A stretch of DNA of 64,000 nucleotides from Meriones unguiculatus (taxonomy: Eukaryota; Chordata; Mammalia; Rodentia; Muridae), in assembly GCF_030254825.1 (NCBI RefSeq), contig NC_083350.1, forward strand, positions 90,750,024-90,814,023, read 5' to 3'. The position numbers and the translations under genes are program-made. Positions 1 to 11,526 of the stretch are shown here, one piece after another. Below the pieces are notes generated by a model. It worked only from the letters and a program-made list of their open reading frames with translations, did not search any database and was not told where the DNA came from. The stretch's first letter is position 1; each line of letters begins with the position of its first letter.

Positions 1-727
1 AGGAAGGAAAACACACTTTCCTCCAAGAGCAAAGGGAATCTCTTAGCCTATGTATCAATTCCTTATCCTTATGTATAAGCATTACAAAAATTACTGAATT
101 TTCATTCACAAATGGAGGACAGAGAATTAGAAACTAGATTTAAATTAAGCAGTTGACATGATGTGTGATCTGAAGAAAATATATTAGTAGCCTTCTCAGC
201 TTCAATTTTCTTCTTTGTAAAATGGATATAGTTAGCATCTTTAACATAATAAGTTTAGAATTTGGTTTATATCATCTGGGTAAGTGAATGTGTAAGATAA
301 TAACATACTAATATAAACATATGGAACATAGTTATATATACATATGTTATATGAGAAAATTATTGGGAATATTTTAGTATGATTAAATAGAAGAATCATT
401 ATTCATGTTGCTACATTGACTACTCTAATGCTAACAAGGAAGAAAAAGTACCTACGCTTTATATTAAAAAAAAAATTGAGCCATGAAAATATTTGAGACA
501 GTAAGAAGAACTTAAGAGTAATTTCAAATTTCTACATCATATTTTTTTCCTGAGGGGGATAAAAGAGACAGATTAGAAATCGTTACCTCTTTTTGTATAC
601 TTGCTTGCACTACTTTTTATTATTTTTATATAACTGATAACTGATATAAATGAAGTTAAGAATTCAACAAAGTTGATTTATTCCTCAAATATCTGGTTTT
701 CACTTATCTATTTTTTCCTTTTAAAAC
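1..727. other. AT-rich interval, nothing recognised
   Basis: No coding region, RNA gene or familiar repeat was recognised. The stretch is AT-rich with short A and T runs and ends at the poly(T) that marks the 3' end of the next L1. Confidence 0.6.
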
Positions 728-2040
728 TTTTTTTTATTAATTACACTTTATTCACTTTGTATCCCCCTATAAACCCCTCCCTTCCTCCCTCCTAATCCCA
801 CCTTTCCTCCACCTTCTTCACGCATGCCCCTCCCAAAGTCTACTGAATGGGGAGGTCCCCCTCTCCTTCCTTCTGATCTTAGTCTATCAGATCTCATCAG
901 GAGTGGTTGCATTGTCATCTTCTGTGGCCTGGTAAGGCTGCTCCCCACTCAGGGGGAGGTGATCAAAGAGCAGGCCAAACAGTTTATGTCAGAGGCAGTC
1001 CCTCTTCCCATTACTATGGAAGCCATTTGGACACCAAACTGCCATGGGCTACATATGTGCAGGGGTCTTAGGTTATCTCCATGCATGGTACTTGGTTGGA
1101 GTATGAGTCTCTGGAAAGACCCCTGTGTTCAAATTTTCTGGTTCTGATGCTCTCCTTATGGAGTTCCTATACTCTCCAGCTCTTACTACTTCCCTCTTCT
1201 TTCATAAGATTCCTGGCACTCTGCCCAACAGTTGGCCATAAGTCTCAGCATCTGCTTTGATAGTCTGCAGGGAAGATCCTTTCAGAGGCCCTCTGTAACA
1301 GGTTCCTAACTTGTTTCCTGTTTTCTTCTTCTTCTGATATCCATCCTCTTTTCCATTCAGGATGGGGATTGAGCATTTTAGTCAGGGTCCTCCCTCTTGA
1401 TTAGTTTCTTTAGATGTACAGATTTTTAGTAGGTTTATCTTATATTATATGTACATATGAGTGATTATATATCATATATCCTGTGTGTGTTTCTGCTTCT
1501 GGGACAGCTCACTCTGGATGATCCTTTCCAGTTCCCACCATTTACCTACAAAATCCATGATTTCCTTATTTTTCATTGCTGAGTAATATTCCATTGTGTA
1601 GATGTACCACAATTTCTGTACCCATTTTTCAGTTGAGGGGGATCTGGGTTGTTTCCAGCTTCTGGCTATTACAAATAAAGCTGCTACAAACACGGTTGAG
1701 CAAATGTTCTTATTGTGTACTTGAGCCTCTTTTGGATATTTGCCTAGGTGTGGTATGGCTGGATCTTGGGGAAGGGCTATTTCTAGTTGTCTAAGAAAGC
1801 GCCAGATTGATTTCCAGAGTGGTTGTACAAGTTGACATTCCCACCAGCAATGGAGGGAGTTCCCCTTTCTCCACAACCTCTCTAGCATGTGTTGTCACTT
1901 GAGTTTTTGATCTTGGCCATTCTAATGGGTGTAAGGTGAAATCTCAGAGTTGTTTTGATTTGCATTTCCCTGATGGTTAATGAGGTTGAGTATTTCTTTA
2001 AGTGTTTCTCTGCCATTCATTATTCCTCTATCGAGAATTC
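728..2040 (-). mobile_element. LINE-1 3' portion, 5'-truncated
   Basis: Minus-strand L1 whose 3' end is the poly(T) near 728. It holds the rodent L1 3' UTR with its purine-rich tail, then the C-terminal part of ORF2. The peptide from 1888 to 1472 keeps the CCHC-like zinc knuckle region (C-x-x-C before Q-P-L-W-K-S) and the tail box M-E-Y-Y-S-A-M-K. It stops abruptly near 2040, where a plus-strand L1 begins, so the two elements lie head to head. No TSD was found. ORF2 here is a fragment and cannot be functional. Confidence 0.93.
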
Positions 2041-2042
2041 TC

Positions 2043-4118
2043 TTCATATGGAATAACAAGAAACCCAGAATTGCTAAAACAATCCTCTACAATAAAAGGT
2101 CTTCTGGAGGTATCTCCAACCCTGATCTTAAGTTGTACTATAGAGCAACAGTTTTAAAAACTGCATGGCACTGGCATAGAAACAGAATGGTGGATCAATG
2201 GAACCGAACAGAGGACCCAGAAATAAACCCACACACTTATAGACAACTGATCTTTAACAAAGATGCCAAAACCATACAATGGAAAAAAGATAGCATCTTC
2301 AACAAATGGTGCTGGCCCAAATGGATGTCTACATATAGAAAAATAAAAATAGATCCATACTTATCACCCTGCACAAAACTGAACTCCAAGTGGATCAAAG
2401 ACCTCAACATAAAACCAGACACATAAAATCGGCTAGAAAAAAAAAGTGGGGAATACCCTAGAACTCATTGGTACAGAAGAAAACTTCCTGAGCAGAACAC
2501 CAACAGCACAGGCTCTAAGAGCAACAATCAATAAATGGGACCTCATGAAACTGAAAAGCTTCTGCAAAGCAAAGGACACAGTCATCCAAACTGTCATCCA
2601 AAGCGACTGCCTACAGATTGGGAAAGAATCTTCACCACCCCTTTATCTGACAGAGGACTCATATCCAGTATATATAAAGAACTAAAGAAGCTGAAAAGCA
2701 GCAAACCAAGTAATCCACTTAAAAAATGGGGAACAGAGCTAAACAGAGAATTCTCTGTAGGGGATTATCGAATGGCAGAGAAGCACTTAAAGAAATGCTC
2801 AACCTCATTAGCCATTAGGGAAATGCAAATCAAAACAACCCTGAGATTTCACCTTACACCCATCAGAATGGCCAAGATAAAAAACTCAAGTGACAGCACA
2901 TGCTGGAGAGGTTGTGGAGAAAGGGAAACCCTTCTCCACTGCTGGTCGGAATGTAAACTTGTACAACCACTCTGGAAATCAATCTGGTACTTTCTCAGAC
3001 AACTAGGAATAGCGCTTCCCCAAGATCCAGCCATACCACTCCTGGCATATATCCAAAAGAGGCTCAAGTACACAAAAAGGACATTAGCTCAACCATGTTT
3101 GTAGCAGCTTTATTTGTAATAGCCAGAAGCTGGAAACAACCCAGATGCCCCTCAACTGAAAAATGGATGCAGAAATTGTGGTACATCTATACAATGGAAT
3201 ATTACTCAGCAATGAAAAATAAGGAAATCATGAAATTTGCAGGTAAATGGTGGGAACTGGAAAGGATCATCCTGAGTGAGTTGTCCCAGAAGCAAAAAGA
3301 CACACATGGTATATACTCACTCATATAGACATACAACATAGTTCAAACCCACTAAAATCTGTGCATCTAAAGAAACTAAGCAAGAGAGAGGACCCTAACT
3401 AAAATGTTCAATCCCCATTCTGAAAGGCAAAGAGGATGGACATCAGAAGAAGAAGAAAACAGGAAACAACCTAGGAACCTTCTACAGAGGACTACTGAAA
3501 GCCAGAAGAAGAAAACAGGAAACAAACTAGGAACCTACCACAGAGGGTCTCTGAAAGCCTCTGCCCTTCAGACTATCAAAGCAGATGCTGAGCCTGATTG
3601 GCAACTGTTGGGCAGAGTGAATGGAATTTTATGTAAGAAGTGGGAAATAGTAAGAGCTGGAGTGGACAGGGTCTCCACAAAGAGAGCAACAGAACAAGAA
3701 AATTTGAACACAGGGAACTTCCCAGAGACTCATACTCCAACCAAGGACTATTCATGGAGATAACCTAGAACCCCTGTACAGATGTAGCCCATGGCAGTTC
3801 AGTGTCCATGTGGGTTACATAGCAATGGGAAGAGGGACTGCCTCTGACATAATATGCCTGACCTGCTCTTTGATTACCTCCCCCTGGGGGGAGCAGCCTT
3901 ACCAGGCCACAGTAGAGAACAATGCAGCCACTTTTGATGAGAACTGATAGACTAAGCTCAGAAAGGAGAGGAAAACCTCCTATATCAGTGGACTTGGGGA
4001 GTGGCATGCATGCGGAAAGAGGAGGGAGGGTAGGATCGGGAGGGGAGGAGGGAGGGATACAAAGTGAATAAAGTGTAATTAATAAAATAAAATAAAATTT
4101 AACAAAAAAGAAGAAAAA
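2043..4118 (+). mobile_element. LINE-1 3' portion, 5'-truncated
   Basis: Plus-strand L1 starting inside ORF2, downstream of the reverse transcriptase, and running through the C-terminal domain, the complete 3' UTR and an AATAAA-rich tail near 4080. Reading-frame pieces lie at 1980-2426, 2446-2685, 2535-3104 and 3095-3328, so at least three frame changes separate them. Its 3' UTR and ORF2 tail closely match the minus L1 at 728-2040, which makes a long inverted repeat. Confidence 0.93.
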
Positions 4119-5284
4119 GTGCTGATCTATACTTAGATTCTTCCTTTTCCAAAGTCCATGTGATGTTTCTGTGTTGCTCCTGGAATCTGTGTATCTGAGC
4201 TCTCCCATTAGTCTGTGTACTGTCATATGATCATACACATTTCATAAGCTAAAAAAGTACTCAGCCACATAAAACTTAATTATTGCTTTCTGAATTTACA
4301 TTTGATCACATGAATGTGACAGTTAAAGAAAGACATGGTTTAATGACTATCACACTCACTAACTCACCCCAGCCATAGTTACCTGCATAGAAACTGCAAA
4401 AACACAATCAGACAAGTGTCTGCCATACAGGAAGGAAGTTCCCATCCTGTACTGGGGAATTATTGGCAATTGTTGCTGGAGAAAAGAGAATTTTTTTAAT
4501 GTGTGGCTACACTGAAATAAAGATTTCCCTTGCTTCAGTGGGTGATCTCACAACCATAAACAAATGCTAACACTAATTAGATTTAGTGGATTATCATGTT
4601 TCATTGTGTATATATATAAAATTCAAAGGATAAAAAACTTAATATTTTAATAAACATAACTATGCTATATCTTTGATAAGCAGGGGTTTTTAGCAACATG
4701 TACAATTGAAGGCTATATTTACTCCATAATATTACCATACATATATGCCATATACATCTATTTTCTCAGTATGTTAGTATGGCATCTATGATAACACCTT
4801 CAATGTCTACCACATATTATGTGATGAGGAAATACATGATGAATCTTCATACTTTATACATTTTTGTTTATAAGAATACAGATGCTTCCCAGTCCATGGG
4901 AAGAGCCCAATCACAGCTACCCAGTCACTTATCCATGCTACCAACTCTATGAGAAATATGATGAATCTTTCACAGGCAAAGTGTAGTGTATATTTTTGCA
5001 AAGTATGTTTTTGATATATTTTAAATGTTACTATAATGTTAATTATTTTTAAGAAAAGTATTATTCACTTTCCAGAGAGTTCATTGGTTCTCTAAGTGTT
5101 GTTTTATACATACACACAGAATGCAATATGCAAATACATATGGAATGTATATACTTATATTCCTAAGCATATAAACATAATCTGTTTAGTCTATATAATT
5201 ATAGACATTATATGTAACACATATATAATGATATGCATATTTAATATATATTATAAATATAAATAATGATTATGTTAGCTATTA
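4119..5284. other. AT-rich interval, nothing recognised
   Basis: No gene or clear repeat was recognised. The end of the stretch is rich in TA dinucleotides (about 5150-5270). A few short open frames have no family resemblance. Confidence 0.55.
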
Positions 5285-5512
5285 AGTCAAGGATAATCAG
5301 CCACAAATCTACAGACCCAGAGAGGTTAAGTAACAAGGAAGGCTCAAGAGGATGTACATGAATCTCCCTGGGAAGGGGAAATAAAATAAATATTGTGGGT
5401 GGACAGGGCTGGGTGGGAACAAGAACAGGAGGGAATCAGGTCTGGGGAACATGGAAGGAGACAGTACTGGGAGAGATAAAGGGAACTGTAGGGTATTATG
5501 AGGCAGCATAAA
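5285..5512 (+). mobile_element. Old LINE-1 (Lx-like) 3' UTR fragment
   Basis: The run beginning with a 'cacaaatctacagaccca'-type segment, then the purine-rich stretch with 'gggaggga'-like runs and 'tactgggagaga', is typical of older rodent L1 3' UTRs. The same start, 'acagacccacagagacta', appears at 63560 at the end of a recognisable old L1, which supports the call. It is a diverged fragment without a tail. Confidence 0.6.
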
Positions 5513-6095
5513 TATGGCTATATATATATTACATATAAAAATGATATTTATTTATATAATCTTATCGGACAGTCAATTTCATCTTCAACAAATTTACAGT
5601 TTCAATAAATGGAGAAAAAACTTTATTTAGGTTTTTAAATACATAATAACTTACTAATAAAGGAAACATTTATTTTAAAAGCTTTTAAAAAAGAACTTTA
5701 AAACAAATACATAAAGGAGTTGACTGCTAGGTAAGATAAAGTAACATGCTTATACACACATATGTGCTAATTAACATAAACAAGTATCTATTAGTTACTA
5801 AGGAAATATTTGTTAGACCCATACATGTATGCATATAGTTATATATATGAACATGTTTTCCTATATGAAGACTATAAAAATGTCTGTGATGATAGCCTGC
5901 AAAAGTCCTGTCCTGACATTTTTGTCTTTACAGATCATCTATCTAGGAAAAGATGAATCACCCCTATTTCTATGTATTTTTAATCTACGTAGACTAATTT
6001 TTCACCAATAACCCATTTCTTACACTATGCATTGCTTCTGGATTTTAAAAAAATCAAATAAATCATAGAACATGAGCAATACATTCAGACATAAA
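5513..6095. other. AT-rich interval, nothing recognised
   Basis: No gene or repeat was recognised. It ends in the A-rich stretch just before the inverted L1. Confidence 0.5.
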
Positions 6096-6111
6096 TTTTC
6101 CAAAAGAAAAA

Positions 6112-6925
6112 AAAGCACGGTCCTTGGTTAGGGTATCAGTCTCTGCAGGGCCCTCAGGACCCAGTTTTTTTGTTGTTGTTGTTTTGTTTTGTTTTGTTTT
6201 GCTCTGTTGGTCTCCTTCTGGAGCTCCTGCCCCCTCCAGGTCTCTTTATCTCTACCTTCTTTCATAAAGTTCCATGCCTTCTGCCCAAAGTTTGGGTATG
6301 AGTCTCAGCCTCTGCTTTGATACCTCGATCGGTAGAGTCTTGCAGAGGTCCTCTGTGGTAGGCTCCTGTCCTGTTCCCTGTCTTCTCCTGCTTTGGATGT
6401 CTATCATGTATGCCCTTCTGAATGAGGATTGAGCATCTTCCCTAGGGTCTTTTTGCTGTTTAGCTTCTTTAGGACTATAGATTTTAGTATGTTTTTCCTA
6501 TATTATATGTCTAAAAACCACTTATGTGTGATTATATACCATGTGTGTCTTTTGGAGAGGATCTTAAACCTCTGCTCAGATGTAGCCCATAGACTCAGTC
6601 TCCAAGTGGGTTCCCTAGAAAGGTGAGCAGGGGATGTCTCTGGCATGAACTCAGTGGCAGGATATCTGATTAGCTCTCCCCTAGAGGTAAGGGGTGCAGC
6701 CTTGCCAAGCCAGAGGGGAAGACAATGTGGCCAGTCCTGATGAGACTTGATAGGCTAGGGTCAAATTGAAGGGGAGGAGGTCCTCCCCTATCAGTGGACT
6801 GGGGGAAGGTCATAGGGGTAGAAAAGGGAAGGAGGGTGGGATTGGGAGGAGACAAGGGAGGCGACCACAGCCAGAATACAAAGTGAATAAATTGTAAAAA
6901 TAATAAAAATTAAAATTAAAAATTT
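6112..6925. mobile_element. LINE-1 with 5' inversion (twin priming)
   Basis: The left part, 6112-6550, is minus-strand L1 3' UTR plus the very end of ORF2. The right part, 6551-6925, is plus-strand distal 3' UTR with an A-rich tail. In transcript order the inverted part ends at 'accaaggaccgtgc' and the plus part resumes within a few bases of that point, which is the signature of twin priming. A-rich flanks ending in 'gca' on both sides (6098-6116 and 6938-6949) may be a degenerate TSD. A (GTTTT)n run near 6170-6200 interrupts the inverted part. Confidence 0.85.
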
Positions 6926-7162
6926 TTTGAAAATGAAAAGAAAGCATACCTATGACAAAATGAATTTCATATATTTTATGCTAAACATGTAAAAATTTCA
7001 CAATTTTTTATTATTTTTATTATTCAAGAAGAAATTTTCATACATTTGTGAGACTATGTTGGATCATCACCGCATCTCTTACTCTGAGTCAGCTCTTGCA
7101 GAAGTCCAGAGAGAGCACAGGGCATGTATTCAAGGTGACATAGTGACTTTGTAGTGACTAAA

Positions 7163-7348
7163 ACAGTGTTTCTCAACCTATGGGTCATGATTCACTTAGA
7201 GGATTGCATATCAGATATTTACCTTATAATTCATAACAGTAGAATAATTACTGTTATGAAGTAGCAACAAAATAATTTTATGGTTTGGAGTCACCACAAC
7301 ATGAGGTACCATATTAATGATCACAACTTTAGGAAGATCACTGGTTAG
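7163..7348 (+). mobile_element. hAT-Charlie nonautonomous DNA transposon (URR1-like)
   Basis: It opens with the Charlie-type terminus 'cagtgtttctcaacc' at 7164. It contains the hallmark interior of this rodent family: 'attcataacagtag', 'ttatgaagtagcaac', 'ttttatggtttggagtcacc', 'acaacatgaggtacc'. It closes with a decayed inverted terminus near 7325-7348. The transposase is absent, as expected for this short family. The element is ancient and fixed. Confidence 0.75.
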
Positions 7349-8059
7349 AGAATTACAAACTATTTTACCTTTATTCTACAACTTTCCAATACTTATCTTA
7401 AAAGTAAATGCAAAGGTAAATATTTCTTAAAGAAAAATACTTTATAGAAATATTATATATGTAATTATCAAAAACTGGGGATAATAGAAATCACATCAAT
7501 CAGACATTGGAGAAATGTGTATAAAATATTGCATATCACCTGGAATGCTGTGTAACTGTCAGTGAGGTGTTTTATCCTGGCAGAGTTTTGCACGGCTGAA
7601 ATTTGGGAAGTGAAAGCAGGAATAACAGAAGCTCAAAACCACCCTCTGCCATGTAGCAAGCTCTAGGCCAGCCTTGTTGCATGAGACTCTGTTAATAAAA
7701 AGAAACAATAAAAAGAGTTTTATAATTTTTTTTAAATATCATAGGAATTGACATAGGTATGAACAGTGGCGGTGTGTCCTCTACATAGTGTTTTCCAAGA
7801 TGTATTTTGTGTTAACTCATTAAACTTATTCTGGTCATCTTCTCATATCATATTCAAAAATCCTTATTAAAATTAGTATTTTATACAGCATAGCTCCAAG
7901 AATTATTTTAATACTGATTTTTATTTTGGACCAGATAGATAGTCCACATTTTTATAAATTCCCTTAATGTAATGTTCTTAAAACATTTTAATTAAACTTT
8001 TCAGACCTGAAAACATTATTTACACAATGAAATGTAATAGCAAAAAACAAAAACAAAAA
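7349..8059. other. Interval with no recognised gene
   Basis: AT-rich. A stretch at 7625-7690 weakly recalls a decayed B1 SINE, but not well enough to call. Confidence 0.5.
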
Positions 8060-8302
8060 CATAAAACTCACAGAAGAGGACTTTGCAGCCAGCCCTGAAG
8101 ATACCTGATAAAACAGGGCCAGATGAAAGGGGATGAGGTCCTCCCCAGTTCGTGGACTTGGAAAGGGGCAGGGAGGAGCTGAGGGAGGGAGGGTAGGAAT
8201 GGGAGGGAATAAGGGAGCGGGATACAGCTGGGATACAGAGTTAATAAAATGTAACTAATAATAATAAACAATAAAAAATGTAAAAAAAAAACCATAAGAC
8301 TC
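8060..8302 (+). mobile_element. Short LINE-1 3' end with target-site duplication
   Basis: A severely 5'-truncated L1 (8070-8292) holding only the last 220 bases of the 3' UTR and an A-rich tail with AATAAA-like units. It is flanked by a 10-bp TSD with one mismatch: 'cataaaactc' at 8060-8069 and 'cataagactc' at 8293-8302. It is similar to the 3' UTR of the L1 at 23920-31080. Confidence 0.88.
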
Positions 8303-8809
8303 TTGTTTTATTATATTAATTGGGGAAATTTAGAATGAAAAAGTTAACATATAGTATGACTTTACTAATTTAAATATATTTAAATATATAGGAAAGCCTC
8401 CATAATACTTTTACTTCTACAAGGGTGAAATTAGTGTTTGGCATGCTAAGAACAAGCAAGCCTAGAGTGGCTAGAAGAGTGGATGATAATGTGATTTTAA
8501 GTTCCTTGTATTCCTTGGGGCCTATAATTACATGTTTCCTTTACAAAACACAAAACTCTTACCCATCAACTCAATCTGACACAGTGCAATGTATTGGATC
8601 CCAGGTAGCTGTTAGCTCCTCAAGGCATAAAGCTATATAATCTTCAAGATGTCAACCAGCTCAGCCAATGCTAAATCATTGTTCATTATAAATGGATCCT
8701 TTGGAGAATGCCTTTCTCTGGAGCTTACCAATTGTTGCCAAGTGCCCTACGAGCAGTTAAGCCCTGAACTTTTCTAAACCTAATTAGGTCTCAAGAGCAT
8801 TCCACCACC
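8303..8809. other. Interval with no recognised gene
   Basis: No family resemblance was found. One 71-codon open frame (8425-8640) has no recognisable domain and no support as a gene. Confidence 0.5.
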
Positions 8810-9500
8810 ATTAGTAAAGTTTGCTAAAACAAAACAAAACAAAACAATTATTTCACTGAATATTAGAGAACTTCTATAGCACCTGCAATTAAATTTTTTG
8901 AGCCTAGCTGAAGATGCATCTCTGTGCAATAAAAAATCCAAAACATTCAATTACTAATGAACTTAAATATTTGTTGAAAAATTAAGTAATATTTATATGG
9001 AGTCTGGAAATTATATATTTACATTAAACATGTATGTGGATAACTGTGATCTTGAAATTATCATTATAATATTTTATTTATAAATTCATACTTCACTATT
9101 ATTTTGAAATATTTTCAGATATAAAGAGTTTTAGTGATGGTCTGTGTTACTACAGTAGCACATTACCCAGACACAATTCAAATCAACCATTTTTCATACT
9201 AATCATTGAATTATATTATCATCACAATGATGAAAATTGTCAAATTCTTGAGTTACATGCAGAGTTGTAAAATGCACTTCAGCCGTTTATATTAAGTTTA
9301 CAGAACAAAGAAGACATTGGTATTGCCAAACTATAATATGGAAAACTGAATCAGGTTATCAGAACATCATCTGCCAAGACAAAATAAAGGTCTAACTTCC
9401 TGAATCCTGGTCCAGTATCCTTATTCTGTCCAAATATCTTATTCTCAGATATTTGTCTTTGGTAGTGAATGTGTCATGTTCTATTTATGCTACCATTCAT
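8810..9500 (+). repeat. Duplicated block, copy A
   Basis: This non-L1 segment matches 60655-61301 in the same orientation almost along its whole length. Shared landmarks include 'gtggataactgtgat', 'ttgaaatattttcagat', 'gtaaaatgcacttcagcc' and 'atatggaaaactgaatc', with small indels between them. It lacks a coding frame. It could be an old segmental duplication within an olfactory receptor cluster, or an unrecognised interspersed repeat. Confidence 0.75.
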
Positions 9501-9788
9501 TATTAGGTATATTAGAATTAGCTACATAAAGAAACATAATTAATTTAAAATTATCTTAATTTAATTCAAATAAATTTATGTAGCAATTAAATATTACTAC
9601 ATGAAATCACATGTATTCAGTTACATTCAATTAGGCTCTCTAAAAATTAAAAAATAAGAGTGTTACTTTCTTGAGAAAATGCAGAGAATATGAGTGATAT
9701 GTGTGAAGGTAAACAAAGAAATAGTTAATATTGAGAATACCTGAATAAACATGCTTTTTACACTGTCATATACAAGTATATGATACAT

Positions 9789-11000
9789 TGTTCTTTTTTT
9801 CTTTTTTTAATTATTATCATTTACTATAATTTATTCAGTTTGTATCCCAGCTATGGCCCCCTCCCTTGTCTCTTCCCAGACCCACCCTCCCACCTTGTTC
9901 TCCCACCATACCCCTCCCCTAGTCCACTGATACAGGAGGTCTTCCTCCCCTTTTTTCTGACCTTAGCCTATTAGGTCTCCTCAGGACTGGTTGCATTGTC
10001 TTCCTCTGAGGACTGGCAAGGCTACACCGCCCCCTACCCCCAAGAGGGAAGTGATCAGAGTGCCTGCCACAGAGTTCATGCCAGAGAAAGTCCCTGCTCC
10101 CCTTCCTAGGGACCCCAATTGGAGACTGAGTCTATGGGCTACATCTGAGCCAGAGTTTTAGGTCCTCTCATTACATTGTCCTTGGTTGGGGTATCATTCT
10201 CTTCAGGGCCCCAGGGCTCAGTTTTTCTGGCTGTTGGTCTCCTTTTCAAGCTCCTATCCACTCCAGGTTTTTCTGTCTTCCCCATTTATTCTAAAATTTC
10301 CTCCACTCTGCCTAAAATTTGGCTATGAGTGTCAGCCTCTACTTCAATACGTCCATCAGTAGAGTATTTCAGAGGACTTCTGTTGTAGTCTCCTGTCCTG
10401 TTGCCTGTCTTTTCCTGCTTCTGATGTCTATCACATTTGACCATCTGATTGATGATAGAGCATTTTTCCTAAGATCCCTTCTTGTTTAGCTTCTTTAGGA
10501 ATATAGATTTTTGTTATGTTTATATTATATGATGTGGCTAATATACACTTATGGGTGTCTTTCTTCTTCTGGGTTACCTCACTCAAAATGATCTTTTCTA
10601 GTTTCCACCATTTGCCTGAAAATTTCATGATTTACTGGTTTTTAATACCTGAGAAGTACTCCATTGTGTAAATGTACCAAAGTTTCTGTATCCATTTCTC
10701 AGTTGAGGGACATCCAGGTTGTTTCCAGCTTCTGGCTATTATTACTAGAGCTGCTGTGCACATGGTTGAGCAAATGTCCTTGCTGTATAGTTGAGCATAT
10801 TTTGGATATATGCCTAGGAGTGCTATAGCTGGATCTTGAAATATTACCCTTGAAATAATCTTGAAACTTAATCCTAATTTTCTAAGAAAGTGCCAGATTG
10901 ATTTGCAAAGTGGTTGTACAAGTTTCTACTCGCACCAGCAATGGAGGAGGATTCCTCTTTTTCCACATCCTCTACAGCATATGTTGTCACTTAAGTGTTG
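9789..11000 (-). mobile_element. LINE-1, 3' part (split by an LTR-like insert)
   Basis: The poly(T)-headed 3' end at 9789 is followed by the L1 3' UTR and the ORF2 C-terminal region, which decays with several stops and a 30-base disruption near 10840-10870. The element is interrupted at about 11000 and resumes at 11527, so the two parts belong to one insertion. Confidence 0.9.
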
Positions 11001-11526
11001 TGGGTTATAATATTTACTATTGATATATCTTTTAGTTAAGCAGTGGTTATTCCTAAACAGCTGTATAATCAAATCACCACACAGAGACTAGGATTTGTTT
11101 AACTAGCCTAGAGCACAAGGCTGGGCAATAGTTACTCCATCCTAAACCTCCAAGCCCGCATAGTTCCCTACCATTCAGATTTTACCCATTATACTTGCTT
11201 TTAGACATATCTTAGGTCTGGTTCATTTCTCCATGTGGTTCCAAGACCTCTCCTGCTGATTCTCCTCTTCTCTCCTGCTTCCTCCTTGCTTCCTTCTCCT
11301 TTTTCTCCAGACCAAGATGCCCCACCCTATACTTTCCATTGCTCAGCTGGTTGTTTCATTGACAATATAGAGAACAAATGGTGGCATGTTTACACAAACT
11401 TGAGACAGGTGATGCTTAGAATAAATATTACAATGCAATGTCTGGATTGAAACCAGATAGTGGGACAGAGAAATCAGCATTTGAATAAACAAAGGTAAAT
11501 TGTATACATTCCAAAAGAACATTATA
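11001..11526. mobile_element. LTR-like insertion inside LINE-1
   Basis: A 525-base non-L1 segment splits the L1 at the ORF2 sequence 'cacttgagtttttgatc'. It is bounded by 'acttaag' on the left and 'acttgag' on the right, a possible 6-7 bp duplication, and it opens with TG-TTGTGGG. It contains AATAAA near 11420 and a pyrimidine-rich block at 11260-11310, as seen in solo LTRs. No internal retroviral coding region is present. I read it as a solo LTR of uncertain family and orientation. Confidence 0.5.

Noticed and set aside
824..1147. 107-codon plus-strand open frame
   Set aside because: It is antisense to the L1 3' UTR; similar frames occur in every copy of this repeat.
7625..7690. B1-like or ID-like SINE remnant
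   Set aside because: Only about 40 bases resemble a SINE core and the termini are missing.
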